A stretch of DNA of 64,000 nt from Pseudoalteromonas luteoviolacea B = ATCC 29581. Lineage in GTDB: Bacteria; Pseudomonadota; Gammaproteobacteria; Enterobacterales; Alteromonadaceae. Below the pieces are notes generated by a model that did no database searches, had not been told where the DNA came from, and worked only from the letters and a program-made list of their open reading frames with translations. Position 1 is the first letter of the stretch; each line of letters starts with the position of its first letter. The stretch lies in the NCBI GenBank assembly GCA_000333235.1, contig CAPN01000029.1, forward strand, positions 16,460-80,459, read 5' to 3'. Made by a program: the position numbers and the translations under genes. Positions 32,137 to 41,155 of the stretch are shown one piece after another.

Positions 32137-32475
32137 TCGAGCCGGTACTCCTCTAGTATTTTTTATTTACCTGTCACGTCTGTTGATTCAAGAAATCGAC
32201 GTGATTCATGGTCTCGTTGCCAGTTCATACAGCTTCTATGACCAATGGCTCAATAAAAAGTTCTGTTTTTAAGTAAATTTTTTTAAAATATAACAATAAT
32301 TAGACCGGACGCGCACCTAATTCAGTACCATCGTAAGGTAAATCATTGTTTTAGATTATAACTTTATCTAGTTGTAATAATAGCAGATACTTTGGCGAAT
32401 GGAGCGACATAAATCGCCTTACGCGTTACCTTCGTATTAACGCTCGCGAATTTGGATAAAGGTAAAAAAGCAATT
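32137..32475. other. Intergenic region between divergent rpoE and nadB
   Basis: AT-rich 339 bases with the candidate sigma-E promoter for rpoE. The nadB side (32330-32475) contains TTGTTTTAGATTATAACTTT followed by more AT but no convincing -35/-10 pair. No gene is seen. Confidence 0.5.
32237..32264 (-). promoter_or_regulatory. Candidate sigma-E promoter of rpoE
   Basis: The minus strand reads GAACTT, a 16-base spacer, then TCATA. This fits the sigma-E -35 (GGAACTT; here AGAACTT) and a -10 like TCTAA with the same 16-base spacer as the E. coli rpoE promoter. It lies about 95 bases upstream of the rpoE start, in the expected place for autoregulation. Confidence 0.5.
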
Positions 32476-34080
32476 ATGAATGACACTAAACACCACATCA
32501 CTGACGTTGTAATCATTGGTAGCGGCGCTGCCGGATTGTCATTAGCCTTATCCTTGGCGAACTATTGTAAAGTCAGCGTAATTAGTAAAGGTGCATTGAC
32601 CGAAGGTTCTACTATGTATGCCCAAGGTGGCATTGCAGCGGTTTTTGATAAACAAAATGACAGTATCGAATCTCATGTCGAGGATACACTACAAGCTGGC
32701 GCTGGTCTTTGCGATAGAGAAGCGGTGCACTATACCGCAACTAATGCAAAACAATGTTTAAAATGGTTAATTGAACAAGGCGTGCCGTTTGATATGGAAT
32801 TCGATGAAAAAGGCAAAGAACGCTTCCACCTTACCCGTGAAGGAGGACACAGCCATCGCCGCATTTTGCATGCGGCCGATGCCACAGGCAAAGCAGTCCA
32901 ATCAACCCTTATCTCTCGCGTTCAAGCACATCCAGATATTACTCTACTCGAATTTTACAACGCCATTGATTTAATTATTGATAAACAAGCGCAAGAACCC
33001 GTGGTTAAAGGGTTATACGTCTACAATCGTAAAAAAGAACAAGTTGAGTCTATTAGTGCTAAGTTTGTCGCGTTGGCAACCGGTGGTGCAAGTAAAGTGT
33101 ATTTGTATACTTCCAATCCCGATGTTTCTAGCGGGGATGGTATCGCCATGGCATGGCGTGCAGGTTGTAAAGTCGCAAACATGGAATTTAATCAGTTTCA
33201 CCCTACCAGTCTCTATCATCCTGAATTGCAGAACTTTCTAATCACCGAGGCGATGCGCGGTGAAGGTGCTCATTTAAAACGCCCTGATGGCTCGCGATTT
33301 ATGCCCGACTTTGATGAACGTGCTGAGCTTGCGCCACGAGATATTGTCGCACGAGCCATCGATTTTGAAATGAAGCGATTAGGGGCTAATTGCGTCTATC
33401 TTGATATTTCTCACAAAGATAAAGACTTTATCATCGAGCATTTCCCGACCATTTACGCCAAGTGCTTAAGTGTCGGCCTCGATATAACGAAAGAAGCGAT
33501 CCCGGTAGTGCCTGCGGCACATTACACCTGCGGCGGTGTAATGACAGACTTTTCGGGAAAAACAGATATTAGTAACCTGTATGCGATTGGTGAAGTCGCC
33601 TATACCGGTCTACATGGTGCAAATCGCATGGCCAGTAATTCATTACTCGAATGCATTGTTTTTGCTCATGCTGCAGCGAAAGATATTTTATCGAAAATTG
33701 AACAACATCCAGAACCTTCAGGGGTACCCGCATGGGATGAAAGTCGCGTAACAGACTCTGATGAAGAGATTGTAATCACACATAACTGGCATGAATTACG
33801 CTTATTTATGTGGGACTATGTCGGGATCGTTCGTTCAACTAAACGATTAGAGCGAGCACTGCGTCGAGTTGAGTTACTAAAACAAGAGATCCATGAGTAC
33901 TACGCCAATTTCCGCGTCAGTAATAATTTACTCGAGCTGCGTAACTTAGTTCAAGTTGCTGAACTAATTATCCGCAGTGCCTTAGAGCGAAAAGAAAGCC
34001 GTGGATTACATTATACCTTGGATTATCCTGAACTCTCTGATAATCCCATGCCAACTATCCTTAAGCCCAAAAGCAACTGA
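32476..34080 (+). CDS. nadB: L-aspartate oxidase
   Basis: 534 residues. FAD-dependent oxidase that converts aspartate to iminoaspartate in NAD synthesis. The FAD site is [17 protein letters not shown], followed by [20 protein letters not shown] and the [12 protein letters not shown] signature. I chose ATG at 32476 ([12 protein letters not shown]); the longer frame to a TTG at 32452 lacks a family-like start. It is divergent from rpoE as in E. coli. Confidence 0.95.
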   Translation: MNDTKHHITDVVIIGSGAAGLSLALSLANYCKVSVISKGALTEGSTMYAQGGIAAVFDKQNDSIESHVEDTLQAGAGLCDREAVHYTATNAKQCLKWLIEQGVPFDMEFDEKGKERFHLTREGGHSHRRILHAADATGKAVQSTLISRVQAHPDITLLEFYNAIDLIIDKQAQEPVVKGLYVYNRKKEQVESISAKFVALATGGASKVYLYTSNPDVSSGDGIAMAWRAGCKVANMEFNQFHPTSLYHPELQNFLITEAMRGEGAHLKRPDGSRFMPDFDERAELAPRDIVARAIDFEMKRLGANCVYLDISHKDKDFIIEHFPTIYAKCLSVGLDITKEAIPVVPAAHYTCGGVMTDFSGKTDISNLYAIGEVAYTGLHGANRMASNSLLECIVFAHAAAKDILSKIEQHPEPSGVPAWDESRVTDSDEEIVITHNWHELRLFMWDYVGIVRSTKRLERALRRVELLKQEIHEYYANFRVSNNLLELRNLVQVAELIIRSALERKESRGLHYTLDYPELSDNPMPTILKPKSN

Positions 34081-34096
34081 TCATCGGAGCAACTGT

Positions 34097-34130
34097 TATG
34101 CGCACTAACGTATTTTATTTAGTGCGCAGC
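34097..34130. other. Hairpin between convergent nadB and ygfX
   Basis: Inverted repeat TGCGCACTAA (34099-34108) with TTAGTGCGCA (34119-34128) and a short AT loop. There is no T run, so it could be a weak terminator or a decay barrier; the minus-strand arm overlaps the last codons of ygfX. Confidence 0.4.
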
Positions 34131-34527
34131 GATTCAGTCGCGACCAATCTGGCGCTGACATACTTGAGCGTACAAACCCCACTTTACGAGCCAATTGGCC
34201 ATCGTTTAAAGTCAGAATCAAAAATGCATCCTGTTGATAGTCTATACGTTTAATCTTGTATCCAACTGATTTTTGGGTGTCATGCTCATTTGTAAGATAA
34301 AGGTAATTGTTGTCTAACAACATCGTACCTTTCTTCGCAAAGGTACGTTTAACTTGATACCATGAATAAATACTCGATGGTAACCAAAGCAAGAGGTAGA
34401 AGAAAAGCGAGGTTAGATTTGGGTAAAAAGAAAAGAAAAAACTAGCACTGCATACCAGCCAAATCCACAGAAAAAGAGGATTTGGCTGATTGTTTTGAAA
34501 CTCGATCCTATACGCGAACTCGGTCAA
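34105..34527 (-). CDS. ygfX: YgfX-like membrane protein
   Basis: 140 residues with one or two N-terminal membrane segments (FLWIWLVCSASFFFSFY; LFFYLLLWLPSSIYSWY) and a soluble C-terminal half ending WSRLNRCALNK. YgfX (CptA) in E. coli is the small partner of SdhE, proposed as a toxin that affects cell division. The TTG start at 34527 overlaps sdhE by 20 bases. The family call rests on context and weak pattern similarity, not on a strong motif. Confidence 0.65.
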   Translation of the reverse strand: MTEFAYRIEFQNNQPNPLFLWIWLVCSASFFFSFYPNLTSLFFYLLLWLPSSIYSWYQVKRTFAKKGTMLLDNNYLYLTNEHDTQKSVGYKIKRIDYQQDAFLILTLNDGQLARKVGFVRSSMSAPDWSRLNRCALNKIR

Positions 34528-34759
34528 GGATAAGTGCTACCATAGGCGCTAAGATTGGATCAGGGCATTTTTCGTGCCCCATAAACCATGCAAACAGATC
34601 GGGGTCTTCGACTTCAAGCAAGCGTTGAAATACCAATTTATCCTCTTGTGATAACGCATCATACGCGGCTTCAACAAACGGCTCTAACAATACATCGAGT
34701 TCGAGCATTCCGCGGCGACATGCCCACTTTATTCTTGCTTTTGAGTATAATTCTGACAT
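34508..34759 (-). CDS. sdhE: FAD assembly factor SdhE
   Basis: 83 residues. It promotes covalent flavinylation of succinate dehydrogenase SdhA. The RGMLELD motif (about residues 14-20) is the SdhE hallmark, followed by VEDPDLFAWFMGHE. I chose ATG at 34759 because AGG lies six bases upstream; the in-frame start at 34771 would add four residues. It is cotranscribed with ygfX and divergent from ygfZ, as in E. coli. Confidence 0.9.
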   Translation of the reverse strand: MSELYSKARIKWACRRGMLELDVLLEPFVEAAYDALSQEDKLVFQRLLEVEDPDLFAWFMGHEKCPDPILAPMVALILDRVRV

Positions 34760-35081
34760 CACAAACCTCATAATTGATCGGGTTAGAGTCTAACAAATAG
34801 TTCTGCCCTGCTCCAGTTGAAATAGCAAGGCATTGAATGCTGGTAATGGCTTTCCCCAAATCAAACTCAATAACGTGGGATAAACGTCTGTAAAACTGCC
34901 GTTGAGAGCGCCACTTGCATTGATATGAGAATTTAAAAGCTACCAATTCTCGCCTTTGCGTGCTGAGAAATAGAAACACGGTGAGGCATTGAACCAAGTA
35001 CCTTCAAGTTACTTAGGTATAGTTCTCTCGTATCATAAAATGCGCTATTATAGCGCGAAGTAATATGCTGCGAACGAGAGG
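34760..35081. other. Divergent intergenic region sdhE/ygfZ, largely a MITE copy
   Basis: 322 bases without a gene; most of it is the degenerate repeat copy C (separate entry). Near 35041-35061 is a short palindrome-like stretch TGCGCTATTATAGCGCG just before the ygfZ start, which could be an operator or a stem. Confidence 0.5.
34803..35022. repeat. MITE-like intergenic repeat, copy C
   Basis: The right end on the minus strand is TATACCTAAGTAACTTGAAG (35002-35021), close to the family terminal repeat. The interior has GCAAGGCATTGAATGCTGGTAATGG at 34825-34849, which parallels GACAAGGCATTGATTGCGAGTAATGG in copy A. The left end is worn. Confidence 0.6.
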
Positions 35082-36005
35082 ATGTTATACGTGCTAGCCA
35101 CTGCTTTTACCTTAAACGATGAACTAATCCAACTTGAAGGCCAAGATAAGCTCAGTTATTTACACGGACAGATCACTCAAGACGTTAATTTAGTCACGCC
35201 AGAGCGATTTAAATGGGCGGGTCATTGTAGTCCTAAAGGAAAGTTATGGGGTGTTTTTCGTTTATTTAAGCACCTTGAAAGTTATTTTTTACTCGGCTCA
35301 CCAGCTGAGATAGCAGCATCATTACGCGAGCTTAAAAAATATGGCGTATTCGCAAAAGTAGAGATCCACCACCCTGAATTTGCCATTACTGGTTTAATTA
35401 CCCAAGATCAAGCTACCGTAAGCCACTTGCTTGGCTTTGAGTTTGCACAAGATGCTACTTGTTTTCACAACGAGCAAGGCGATGCGCTACTGCGACTTGA
35501 CGCAACGCGTTTAATCTTAATTCAACACGAGAAACGTACACTTCCCGAACAAATTGTTTACCAAGAAGACAATGCAAGTTGGTATCGTGCTTCTCACCTA
35601 GCTGGCGAACCACGTCTTGGTAGTAGCGGTGTTGATGAATACGTCCCGCAAATGGTCAACTTACAAGCACTTGACGGCATTTCATTTAAGAAAGGCTGCT
35701 ATACAGGTCAAGAAACCGTGGCCCGAATGCGCTATCTTGGAAAAAACAAACGTGCAATGTACATTGCTACCGGTAAGTTAACGCATTTACCTACCGAGCT
35801 TGATTTAGAAATGGCGCTTGAAGACAATTGGCGTCGAGCGAATTCACCCATTGATTTTAGCTTTGATCCTAAAAGCGGTGAATTCAGCGCACTCATCGTA
35901 TTGCCAAACGACGCCACATTAGACACAGTCCTGCGATTTAAATCAGTACCTGAGCGCCAATTAAAATTGCATGCTCTCCCTTATTCATTAGAAGACCCGC
36001 AATAG
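35082..36005 (+). CDS. ygfZ: tRNA-modifying / iron-sulfur assembly protein YgfZ
   Basis: 307 residues, a folate-binding GcvT-like protein needed for efficient iron-sulfur enzymes such as MiaB. The diagnostic motif is KGCYTGQE near residue 206, with LHGQITQDV near residue 29. The start is ambiguous: ATG at 35082 has no spaced ribosome site, while GTG at 35091 is eight bases after AGAGGA and is a good alternative. Confidence 0.9.
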   Translation: MLYVLATAFTLNDELIQLEGQDKLSYLHGQITQDVNLVTPERFKWAGHCSPKGKLWGVFRLFKHLESYFLLGSPAEIAASLRELKKYGVFAKVEIHHPEFAITGLITQDQATVSHLLGFEFAQDATCFHNEQGDALLRLDATRLILIQHEKRTLPEQIVYQEDNASWYRASHLAGEPRLGSSGVDEYVPQMVNLQALDGISFKKGCYTGQETVARMRYLGKNKRAMYIATGKLTHLPTELDLEMALEDNWRRANSPIDFSFDPKSGEFSALIVLPNDATLDTVLRFKSVPERQLKLHALPYSLEDPQ

Positions 36006-36013
36006 GAAACACC

Positions 36014-36526
36014 ATGAAAATTCAACAAAACGCGGTTGTTAAGTTGCACTATGCTGTGCTCGACAACGAAAAAAACACCATTGATAACACCTTTGACGAA
36101 GCACCTATGGAAGTTATCATTGGCGCGGGTTATTTAATCCCTGGTCTTGAAGACGCGCTGATCGGTAAATCAGCTGGCGATACTTTAAGCGTCAGCGTAC
36201 CGCCTGAAAAAGGCTATGGTGAGCGTTACGATAATCTTACTCAAGCTGTACCTAAATCAATGTTTGAAGGTATGGAAATTGAAGTGGGTATGCAATTTCG
36301 TGCAACCACCGACGAAGGCGATCAGCTTGTAGTTATTATTGGTATTGAAGGGGATGATGTAATTGTCGATGGTAATCATCCCTTATCTGGTATCACCTTA
36401 AACTTTGATGTAGAGATTATCGATGTTCGTGAAGCAACGGCTGACGAACTAGAGCATGGACACGTTCACGGTGAAGGTTGCAATCATGGACACCATCACC
36501 ATGATGGTTGCGATCACGACCATTAA
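36014..36526 (+). CDS. slyD: FKBP-type peptidyl-prolyl isomerase, SlyD-like
   Basis: 170 residues. The FKBP domain is split by an insert-in-flap region (GMQFRATTDEGDQLVVIIG), typical of SlyD. The active region reads GAGYLIPGLEDALIGKSAGD, and the C-terminal 25 residues are His-rich (HGHVHGEGCNHGHHHHDGCD), a nickel-binding tail. SlyD helps nickel delivery to hydrogenase and folds proteins in E. coli. It follows ygfZ by 8 bases. Confidence 0.88.
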   Translation: MKIQQNAVVKLHYAVLDNEKNTIDNTFDEAPMEVIIGAGYLIPGLEDALIGKSAGDTLSVSVPPEKGYGERYDNLTQAVPKSMFEGMEIEVGMQFRATTDEGDQLVVIIGIEGDDVIVDGNHPLSGITLNFDVEIIDVREATADELEHGHVHGEGCNHGHHHHDGCDHDH

Positions 36527-36540
36527 GGTATCTTGGGTAA

Positions 36541-36580
36541 TAAAACCCAAAGTAGCTGTTGGGCCACTTTGGGTTTTTAA
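36541..36580. terminator. Bidirectional terminator after slyD
   Basis: Stem AAAACCCAAAGT / ACTTTGGGTTTT with a 12-base loop, then T residues. It separates slyD from the minus-strand genes that converge on it. Confidence 0.8.
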
Positions 36581-36593
36581 CTTACACTAGGTG

Positions 36594-37031
36594 TCATTTT
36601 TCTTGAATGGTGACTTTCTCTTCCATCAAGTCGGTTAATTTTCTCTGTTGATTGGTACCAATGCGGACTTGAGTATCATCTTGCAAAGTAAATTCAACTG
36701 CGCGAAAGCCATTAACACCGTAAACCCAACCATCGTGGGTAATACGGACACCAATTCCATGCGACCATGAATTAATTACCGGTTTTACTGATTTAATTTC
36801 CTCAAAGCGCAGTGATTTTTTAAAGACCCCTGGACCGAACCACCAGCTGATCTTTTCGTCATCAACTTGAACGGTTAATGTGCCAAATAGCAGAGCCATA
36901 ATCAGCAGTAAGGAAAGAAAACCCACTATCGCGACATTTGAACCAGTCAACACCCAAGCGACACCAACAAAGCTTGCAATCCAAGCTAGCAACCCCCAAA
37001 TAAACCATCCAAACTGTGTGTGTTTATACAT
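36594..37031 (-). CDS. Small membrane protein with PH-like domain
   Basis: 145 residues, not recognised beyond shape. Two N-terminal membrane segments (residues about 8-27 and 33-50) are followed by a beta-rich soluble part with SWWFGPGVFKKSLRFEEI, suggestive of a bacterial PH-type domain. It lies 8 bases after the DUF481 gene on the same strand and may be cotranscribed. Function is unknown. Confidence 0.6.
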   Translation of the reverse strand: MYKHTQFGWFIWGLLAWIASFVGVAWVLTGSNVAIVGFLSLLLIMALLFGTLTVQVDDEKISWWFGPGVFKKSLRFEEIKSVKPVINSWSHGIGVRITHDGWVYGVNGFRAVEFTLQDDTQVRIGTNQQRKLTDLMEEKVTIQEK

Positions 37032-37038
37032 AAATTCC

Positions 37039-37851
37039 TCAGAAACTATAAACGAGTGTTACCCCAAGCTCAGTATCACGGGAGGTTTTCCCTTCAACCG
37101 GCTCCGTGTTATAGCGATAGGTATAAGCAGCTTTTAACGAAACTCCACCAATTACTTGGCTGATTAACGCCGTTTCAGATTTAAGCCTTGAGTTAAGCCC
37201 AGAAAGTGATTTTTCAATACTGAGATCTTGGTTAAAGCGCGTGCGTGTTGATACTAGCCGCTCCCACTGCAACGCGACCCTCACAAGGTAGCCTCGTTGA
37301 ATTTGTCGGTCTTCGGGAAGAACACCCGGTTTTTCTTCAGGGCGAGATAAATCCAAACCAGGACCGATATCAAAATCGACGGTATTTTTAGTACCTTGAT
37401 ATAGACGATTACCATAACCTGTCGCAATCGTAGTGTTGTACTCTAAACCATCAAATCTGTTTTGCTCATAATCACCATAGATAAAAAGTGATGCACGTTT
37501 ATCAGTGAGTTTATAATTCCCTTGCGCCGAGGCAAAAAAACGGGACGCCGTAATTTCACGATCGCCAGTCTCTGAATCAATGTCTTGACGAAATAAACCA
37601 TCAAATTTAAATTGGTTACGCCAAATCTCAAAGTCTTGATAAAAGTTACTGCGTAGCTTTATCGAGTTGGATTGCCTGTTACCCCGGTTAACAATAAACC
37701 CAAATTCCGTATCACCATACAGAAGCTCCCCTTCATGTAACTGATGGATTTCGGCTTCTGACATGTCACCATATTCATGAAAATCTTCAAACGGATCGGC
37801 AGCTTGGCAACACGCACTTACAAAACTAAAAAGTGCTAGGTATTTATTCAC
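37039..37851 (-). CDS. DUF481-family outer-membrane beta-barrel protein
   Basis: 270 residues. A GTG start and signal peptide (cleavage near CCQA) precede a series of amphipathic beta strands with tandem [DN]-x-R/Y patterns, ending in the aromatic F typical of outer-membrane porins (LGVTLVYSF). DUF481 proteins such as YdiY are salt-induced in some species. The chain has repeated strand-turn motifs (KLRSNFYQDFEIWRNQFKFD, YKLTDKRASLFIYGDYEQNR). The substrate is unknown. Confidence 0.75.
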   Translation of the reverse strand: MNKYLALFSFVSACCQAADPFEDFHEYGDMSEAEIHQLHEGELLYGDTEFGFIVNRGNRQSNSIKLRSNFYQDFEIWRNQFKFDGLFRQDIDSETGDREITASRFFASAQGNYKLTDKRASLFIYGDYEQNRFDGLEYNTTIATGYGNRLYQGTKNTVDFDIGPGLDLSRPEEKPGVLPEDRQIQRGYLVRVALQWERLVSTRTRFNQDLSIEKSLSGLNSRLKSETALISQVIGGVSLKAAYTYRYNTEPVEGKTSRDTELGVTLVYSF

Positions 37852-37879
37852 GCGTATTCTTACTTCTTATTGAATCGAA

Positions 37880-38197
37880 CTACTCTGCTCGTGTCCACAA
37901 CACATGACAAAACGGCGCATCGATGTCACGACTGATCAAAATTTTTGCAAATACAATGTCCTGGTCATCAGATTCGAGACCAACGAGTACTTGTACAAAC
38001 GCTTCAGGTTCGATTTCAAGTGCAACGAACTCTGCCCAACTGTCATCAGGTTCACTGTCCTCAATAAAACCTGCGTCCTCGCGATGTTCGTTAAACAAGT
38101 CAATATCCGCATCCGTTAAATTATCAGGCGCCATTTCAAGAAAAATTTCGTAGGCTTGATGCGTTGCGTCTTCAACGCTTAAGAGTCTTGCAGACAT
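37880..38197 (-). CDS. DUF440-family dsDNA-mimic protein (YciU/HI1450 type)
   Basis: 105 acidic residues. The pattern AYEIFLEMAPDNLTDADIDL, then VFAKILISRD and FCHVLW near the C-terminus, matches YciU and HI1450. HI1450 folds as a DNA mimic and may bind HU-type proteins. It is strongly acidic (many D/E), consistent with mimicry. It lies 28 bases upstream of the DUF481 gene on the same strand. Confidence 0.8.
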   Translation of the reverse strand: MSARLLSVEDATHQAYEIFLEMAPDNLTDADIDLFNEHREDAGFIEDSEPDDSWAEFVALEIEPEAFVQVLVGLESDDQDIVFAKILISRDIDAPFCHVLWTRAE

Positions 38198-38345
38198 AAT
38201 TTATTCTCAATCAAAAATTCTTAGACTATCATATCAAAATACACAGTTTATGAACCCTTTAAAGCGGCAGAATTTAGAAAAAAGCTTGCTTTTCGATTGC
38301 GCCTCTCTTTAAGGTAATACTTATATCTGAATAAAAACTCTAATT

Positions 38346-39131
38346 ATGATAAATCTTGATGTAGTAGACCAAGTTGCTTGGGTTACGTTGCAACGACCCG
38401 AAAAGCAAAACGCATTATCATTTGAGATGTTCAAGTCTCTCGATAAAATCGCTAAACAACTCAAAAAAGATAAGCAACTTCGAGCTGTTGTGATCCAAGG
38501 TTCTGGTGAGCACTTTAGCTCAGGCTTAGATGTAAAAAGCGTAGTAAAATCACCAAGTAAAATCCTCCAGTTACTTTGGAAGTGGCTGCCGGGCAATGCC
38601 AATTTAGTGCAGCGTGTGGTGCTTCGTTGGCAAGCATTACCGGTACCAGTATTTGCTTTAATCCGCGGGAATTGTTTAGGCGGAGGGTTACAAATCGCAC
38701 TTGGGTGTGATTTTCGTATTGCTTCATCTGATGCCCGATTTGCTATTTTAGAATCGCGCTGGGGGCTGTGTCCTGATATGGGAGCAACGATCCATTTACC
38801 CGCACAATTAAACTACGACGACGCACTGTGGCTCAGTATGAGTGCTGAAACCATTTCAGCAAAAAACGCTAAAGAAATAGGCCTAATTACTCATCTCTGT
38901 GATGACCCAAAAGCCCGTTGCATTGAGTTAATAGCACAGCTCAGTGAGCGCTCTCCAGATGCATTAGCGAAAATCAAAGCGCTCTGTCAACATGCGTATC
39001 ACTCTCATGAGCGTACACTTTTAAGTAAAGAAACGCTCTCACAAATACAGTTACTCGGCACCAAAAATACTCGTATTGTTATGAAAAATAACCAAACCAC
39101 CGAACACATGCCCTTTGCACCAAGAAAATAG
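38346..39131 (+). CDS. Crotonase (enoyl-CoA hydratase/isomerase) family protein
   Basis: 261 residues. The two oxyanion-hole signatures are seen in HFSSGLDVKS (about 57-66) and GNCLGGGLQIALGCDFRIAS (about 108-127). A catalytic Glu usual in hydratases (E at about 144 region, LESRWGLCPDMG) is replaced or displaced, so the reaction (hydration, isomerisation, thioester hydrolysis) cannot be set. Its C-terminal tail is short. It lies 11 bases upstream of the MscS gene. Confidence 0.82.
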   Translation: MINLDVVDQVAWVTLQRPEKQNALSFEMFKSLDKIAKQLKKDKQLRAVVIQGSGEHFSSGLDVKSVVKSPSKILQLLWKWLPGNANLVQRVVLRWQALPVPVFALIRGNCLGGGLQIALGCDFRIASSDARFAILESRWGLCPDMGATIHLPAQLNYDDALWLSMSAETISAKNAKEIGLITHLCDDPKARCIELIAQLSERSPDALAKIKALCQHAYHSHERTLLSKETLSQIQLLGTKNTRIVMKNNQTTEHMPFAPRK

Positions 39132-39142
39132 GAAGGATGGAC

Positions 39143-39964
39143 ATGATCCAACAAGAAATTAAGTTTATTGAACATTATTATCAAGTAATTAGCGAATACT
39201 TGATGACTTATAGCATGCAACTTGTTGGTGCGTTACTTATCCTTATTTTTGGCTTGTGGGTCGCTAAAAAACTCCGCAGTGTCATTGCTGCACTAATGTC
39301 TAAACACAATATGGACATTACGTTAACCAATTTTGTCAGTAATGTGGTCAAAGTGCTGATCATTGTCATGTTTGTGATCATTGCACTAGGAAAAGTAGGG
39401 ATAAGTGTCACGCCTTTTGTCGCTGCGATCGGTGCAGCGTCGCTCGGCGCAGGTTTAGCTTTGCAAGGTATGCTGTCTAATTATGGGGCAGGTTTGGCAA
39501 TTATTGCGACACGACCTTTTGTTGTGGGTGACACCATCGAAGTGAATGGGATTAGTGGCTTGGTTAAAGACATTTTACTCGGTCACACCATTTTAGTGGA
39601 CGAAGAGCAAGTTGAAATCACCATTCCTAATAAACAAATCATTGGTGAAGTACTGCATAATTCCTTTGCGCATTCATTAGTGAAAGGGGAGATTGGTATT
39701 GCCTATAGTGCCGATCACAAACAAGCTATTGATCTGATAAAGCAAATATTAACTTCCCACGTCAATGTTGCCAGTCAGCCATTATCTAAAGTAGGGATCG
39801 AGAATTTTGCCGATAGTGCTGTTGTGATAAGTTACCGTTACTGGGTGCCTACCGACAAAATCATTGAATCTCGATTGGAGATTAATGCTCAAGTTTACGA
39901 AGCAATCCAAGCTGCCTGTATTGAGATTCCGTTCCCACAACGGATTGTTACCTTAAAGCAATAA
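39143..39964 (+). CDS. MscS-family mechanosensitive ion channel
   Basis: 273 residues. Three N-terminal membrane segments are followed by the beta domain. The pore helix region is rich in Gly/Ala (GAASLGAGLALQGMLSNYGAGL), the MscS TM3 signature. It opens under membrane tension to release osmolytes. I chose ATG at 39143 because GGAAGG lies six bases upstream; an ATG at 39137 abuts that site and is less likely. Confidence 0.9.
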   Translation: MIQQEIKFIEHYYQVISEYLMTYSMQLVGALLILIFGLWVAKKLRSVIAALMSKHNMDITLTNFVSNVVKVLIIVMFVIIALGKVGISVTPFVAAIGAASLGAGLALQGMLSNYGAGLAIIATRPFVVGDTIEVNGISGLVKDILLGHTILVDEEQVEITIPNKQIIGEVLHNSFAHSLVKGEIGIAYSADHKQAIDLIKQILTSHVNVASQPLSKVGIENFADSAVVISYRYWVPTDKIIESRLEINAQVYEAIQAACIEIPFPQRIVTLKQ

Positions 39965-39992
39965 ATAAGGGGCAGTTTGCCCCTTATTTTTA
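39964..39992. terminator. Bidirectional terminator between mscS and the GNAT/C39 gene
   Basis: Stem AATAAGGGGC / GCCCCTTATTTT with loop AGTTT, T run on the plus strand and A/T flanks on the other. It lies right at the mscS stop and 24 bases before the end of the convergent gene. Confidence 0.82.
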
Positions 39993-40015
39993 CTCAGTAT
40001 CAATGGATAACTTAC

Positions 40016-41155
40016 TTAAATAATTTCGTTGTCATGTAAAGTGATCAATGCTCTTAAACGTTTAGAACCAAAGCTGCTCATTTTTTCAAAATCGGCTTTA
40101 GCAATTGGCACATGCTGGCAATCAATTGCAAATTGATTGGTAGCAAGTTCAGGATCATGTACATAAATACAATGGCTGTCCATTGCGGTAATACACACCC
40201 AATGCGGCGCTTTTTTACCATCCAACCGATAAGTACTGATAAGCGCAAGTATTCGCTTACCCGAATTAAGCATATTCTCAACGTCGTTTAGCTTAATTTC
40301 TTCGTAATGAATTTCCACACCGCAAGACGACGCTTTAGTAACAAAATCATCATGAACTAACGCCATGATGGCCTTTTTCTTGTCACTGCGCACACCTTCT
40401 AAAAACAAAGGTCCTTGCTGGTTAATATACACCGCCGTACTATAGCGGCGATATTGAGCGGATAGCGCTAGCCCTATCGGATGACAACCACCATGACCAC
40501 TGGTCATAAAAATGGTTGTTGCCTCACGCCAAATCTCTAACTCTTCTAATTGACTCGGTTCAAACTGCGGCGATAAACTCGCCATCGCCATCATCAGTGC
40601 TGCAGGTCCACACGTAAATTCGGTGGTTTGCATGTACCAAGGCACATGAAATTGCACACCTTCTCCAGTGAAATGTGCGATCTGCTTTTGCATCCGCAAT
40701 GCTTCGCTACCATCGCCATAATAGTCGCTATACGCACCAAACGTTTTATAGCCAAAGCGTTCATATAACTTAATTGCACGATGATTATTAATCGACACTT
40801 CGAGCCTTAAATACCCTCGCCCACGACGCTGCGCTTCGTCCTCTAATGCTTCGAGTAACTGCTCTGCGATACCTTGGCCTCGTGCACGTGGCGCAACAGC
40901 CAAAGAATACAGACGGGCCAATCGAGTGCCTTTTAAACACCACACTAAACCATAACCAAGGAGCTGATTGCCAACATGGGCAACCAGCAAAATACCATGT
41001 TTTACTTCAATCCAGCGTTTTAAACTGCGACGACTCAAGCGGTCATTCGCAAAACACGCTACTTCAATTTCAAGTAGCGCTTCTAGGTCATCTAACGTGG
41101 CAACGCGAAGCGCAACTTGCGCCTTCACATCTACAGCAAGCGCTGCATTAGTCAT
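40016..41155 (-). CDS. GNAT acetyltransferase fused to a C39-like cysteine peptidase
   Basis: 379 residues with two domains. Residues 15-155 are a GNAT fold, with the acetyl-CoA loop RARGQGIAEQLLEALEDEA. Residues 170-370 look like a C39-type papain-fold peptidase: catalytic Cys in TEFTCGPAALMM, His in APHWVCIT and Asp in VHDPE. The gene overlaps the RimK-like gene upstream by 8 bases, so the two are coupled. Papain-fold and RimK-like ATP-grasp pairs have been proposed to process or modify peptides. The true substrate is unknown. Confidence 0.82.
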   Translation of the reverse strand: MTNAALAVDVKAQVALRVATLDDLEALLEIEVACFANDRLSRRSLKRWIEVKHGILLVAHVGNQLLGYGLVWCLKGTRLARLYSLAVAPRARGQGIAEQLLEALEDEAQRRGRGYLRLEVSINNHRAIKLYERFGYKTFGAYSDYYGDGSEALRMQKQIAHFTGEGVQFHVPWYMQTTEFTCGPAALMMAMASLSPQFEPSQLEELEIWREATTIFMTSGHGGCHPIGLALSAQYRRYSTAVYINQQGPLFLEGVRSDKKKAIMALVHDDFVTKASSCGVEIHYEEIKLNDVENMLNSGKRILALISTYRLDGKKAPHWVCITAMDSHCIYVHDPELATNQFAIDCQHVPIAKADFEKMSSFGSKRLRALITLHDNEII

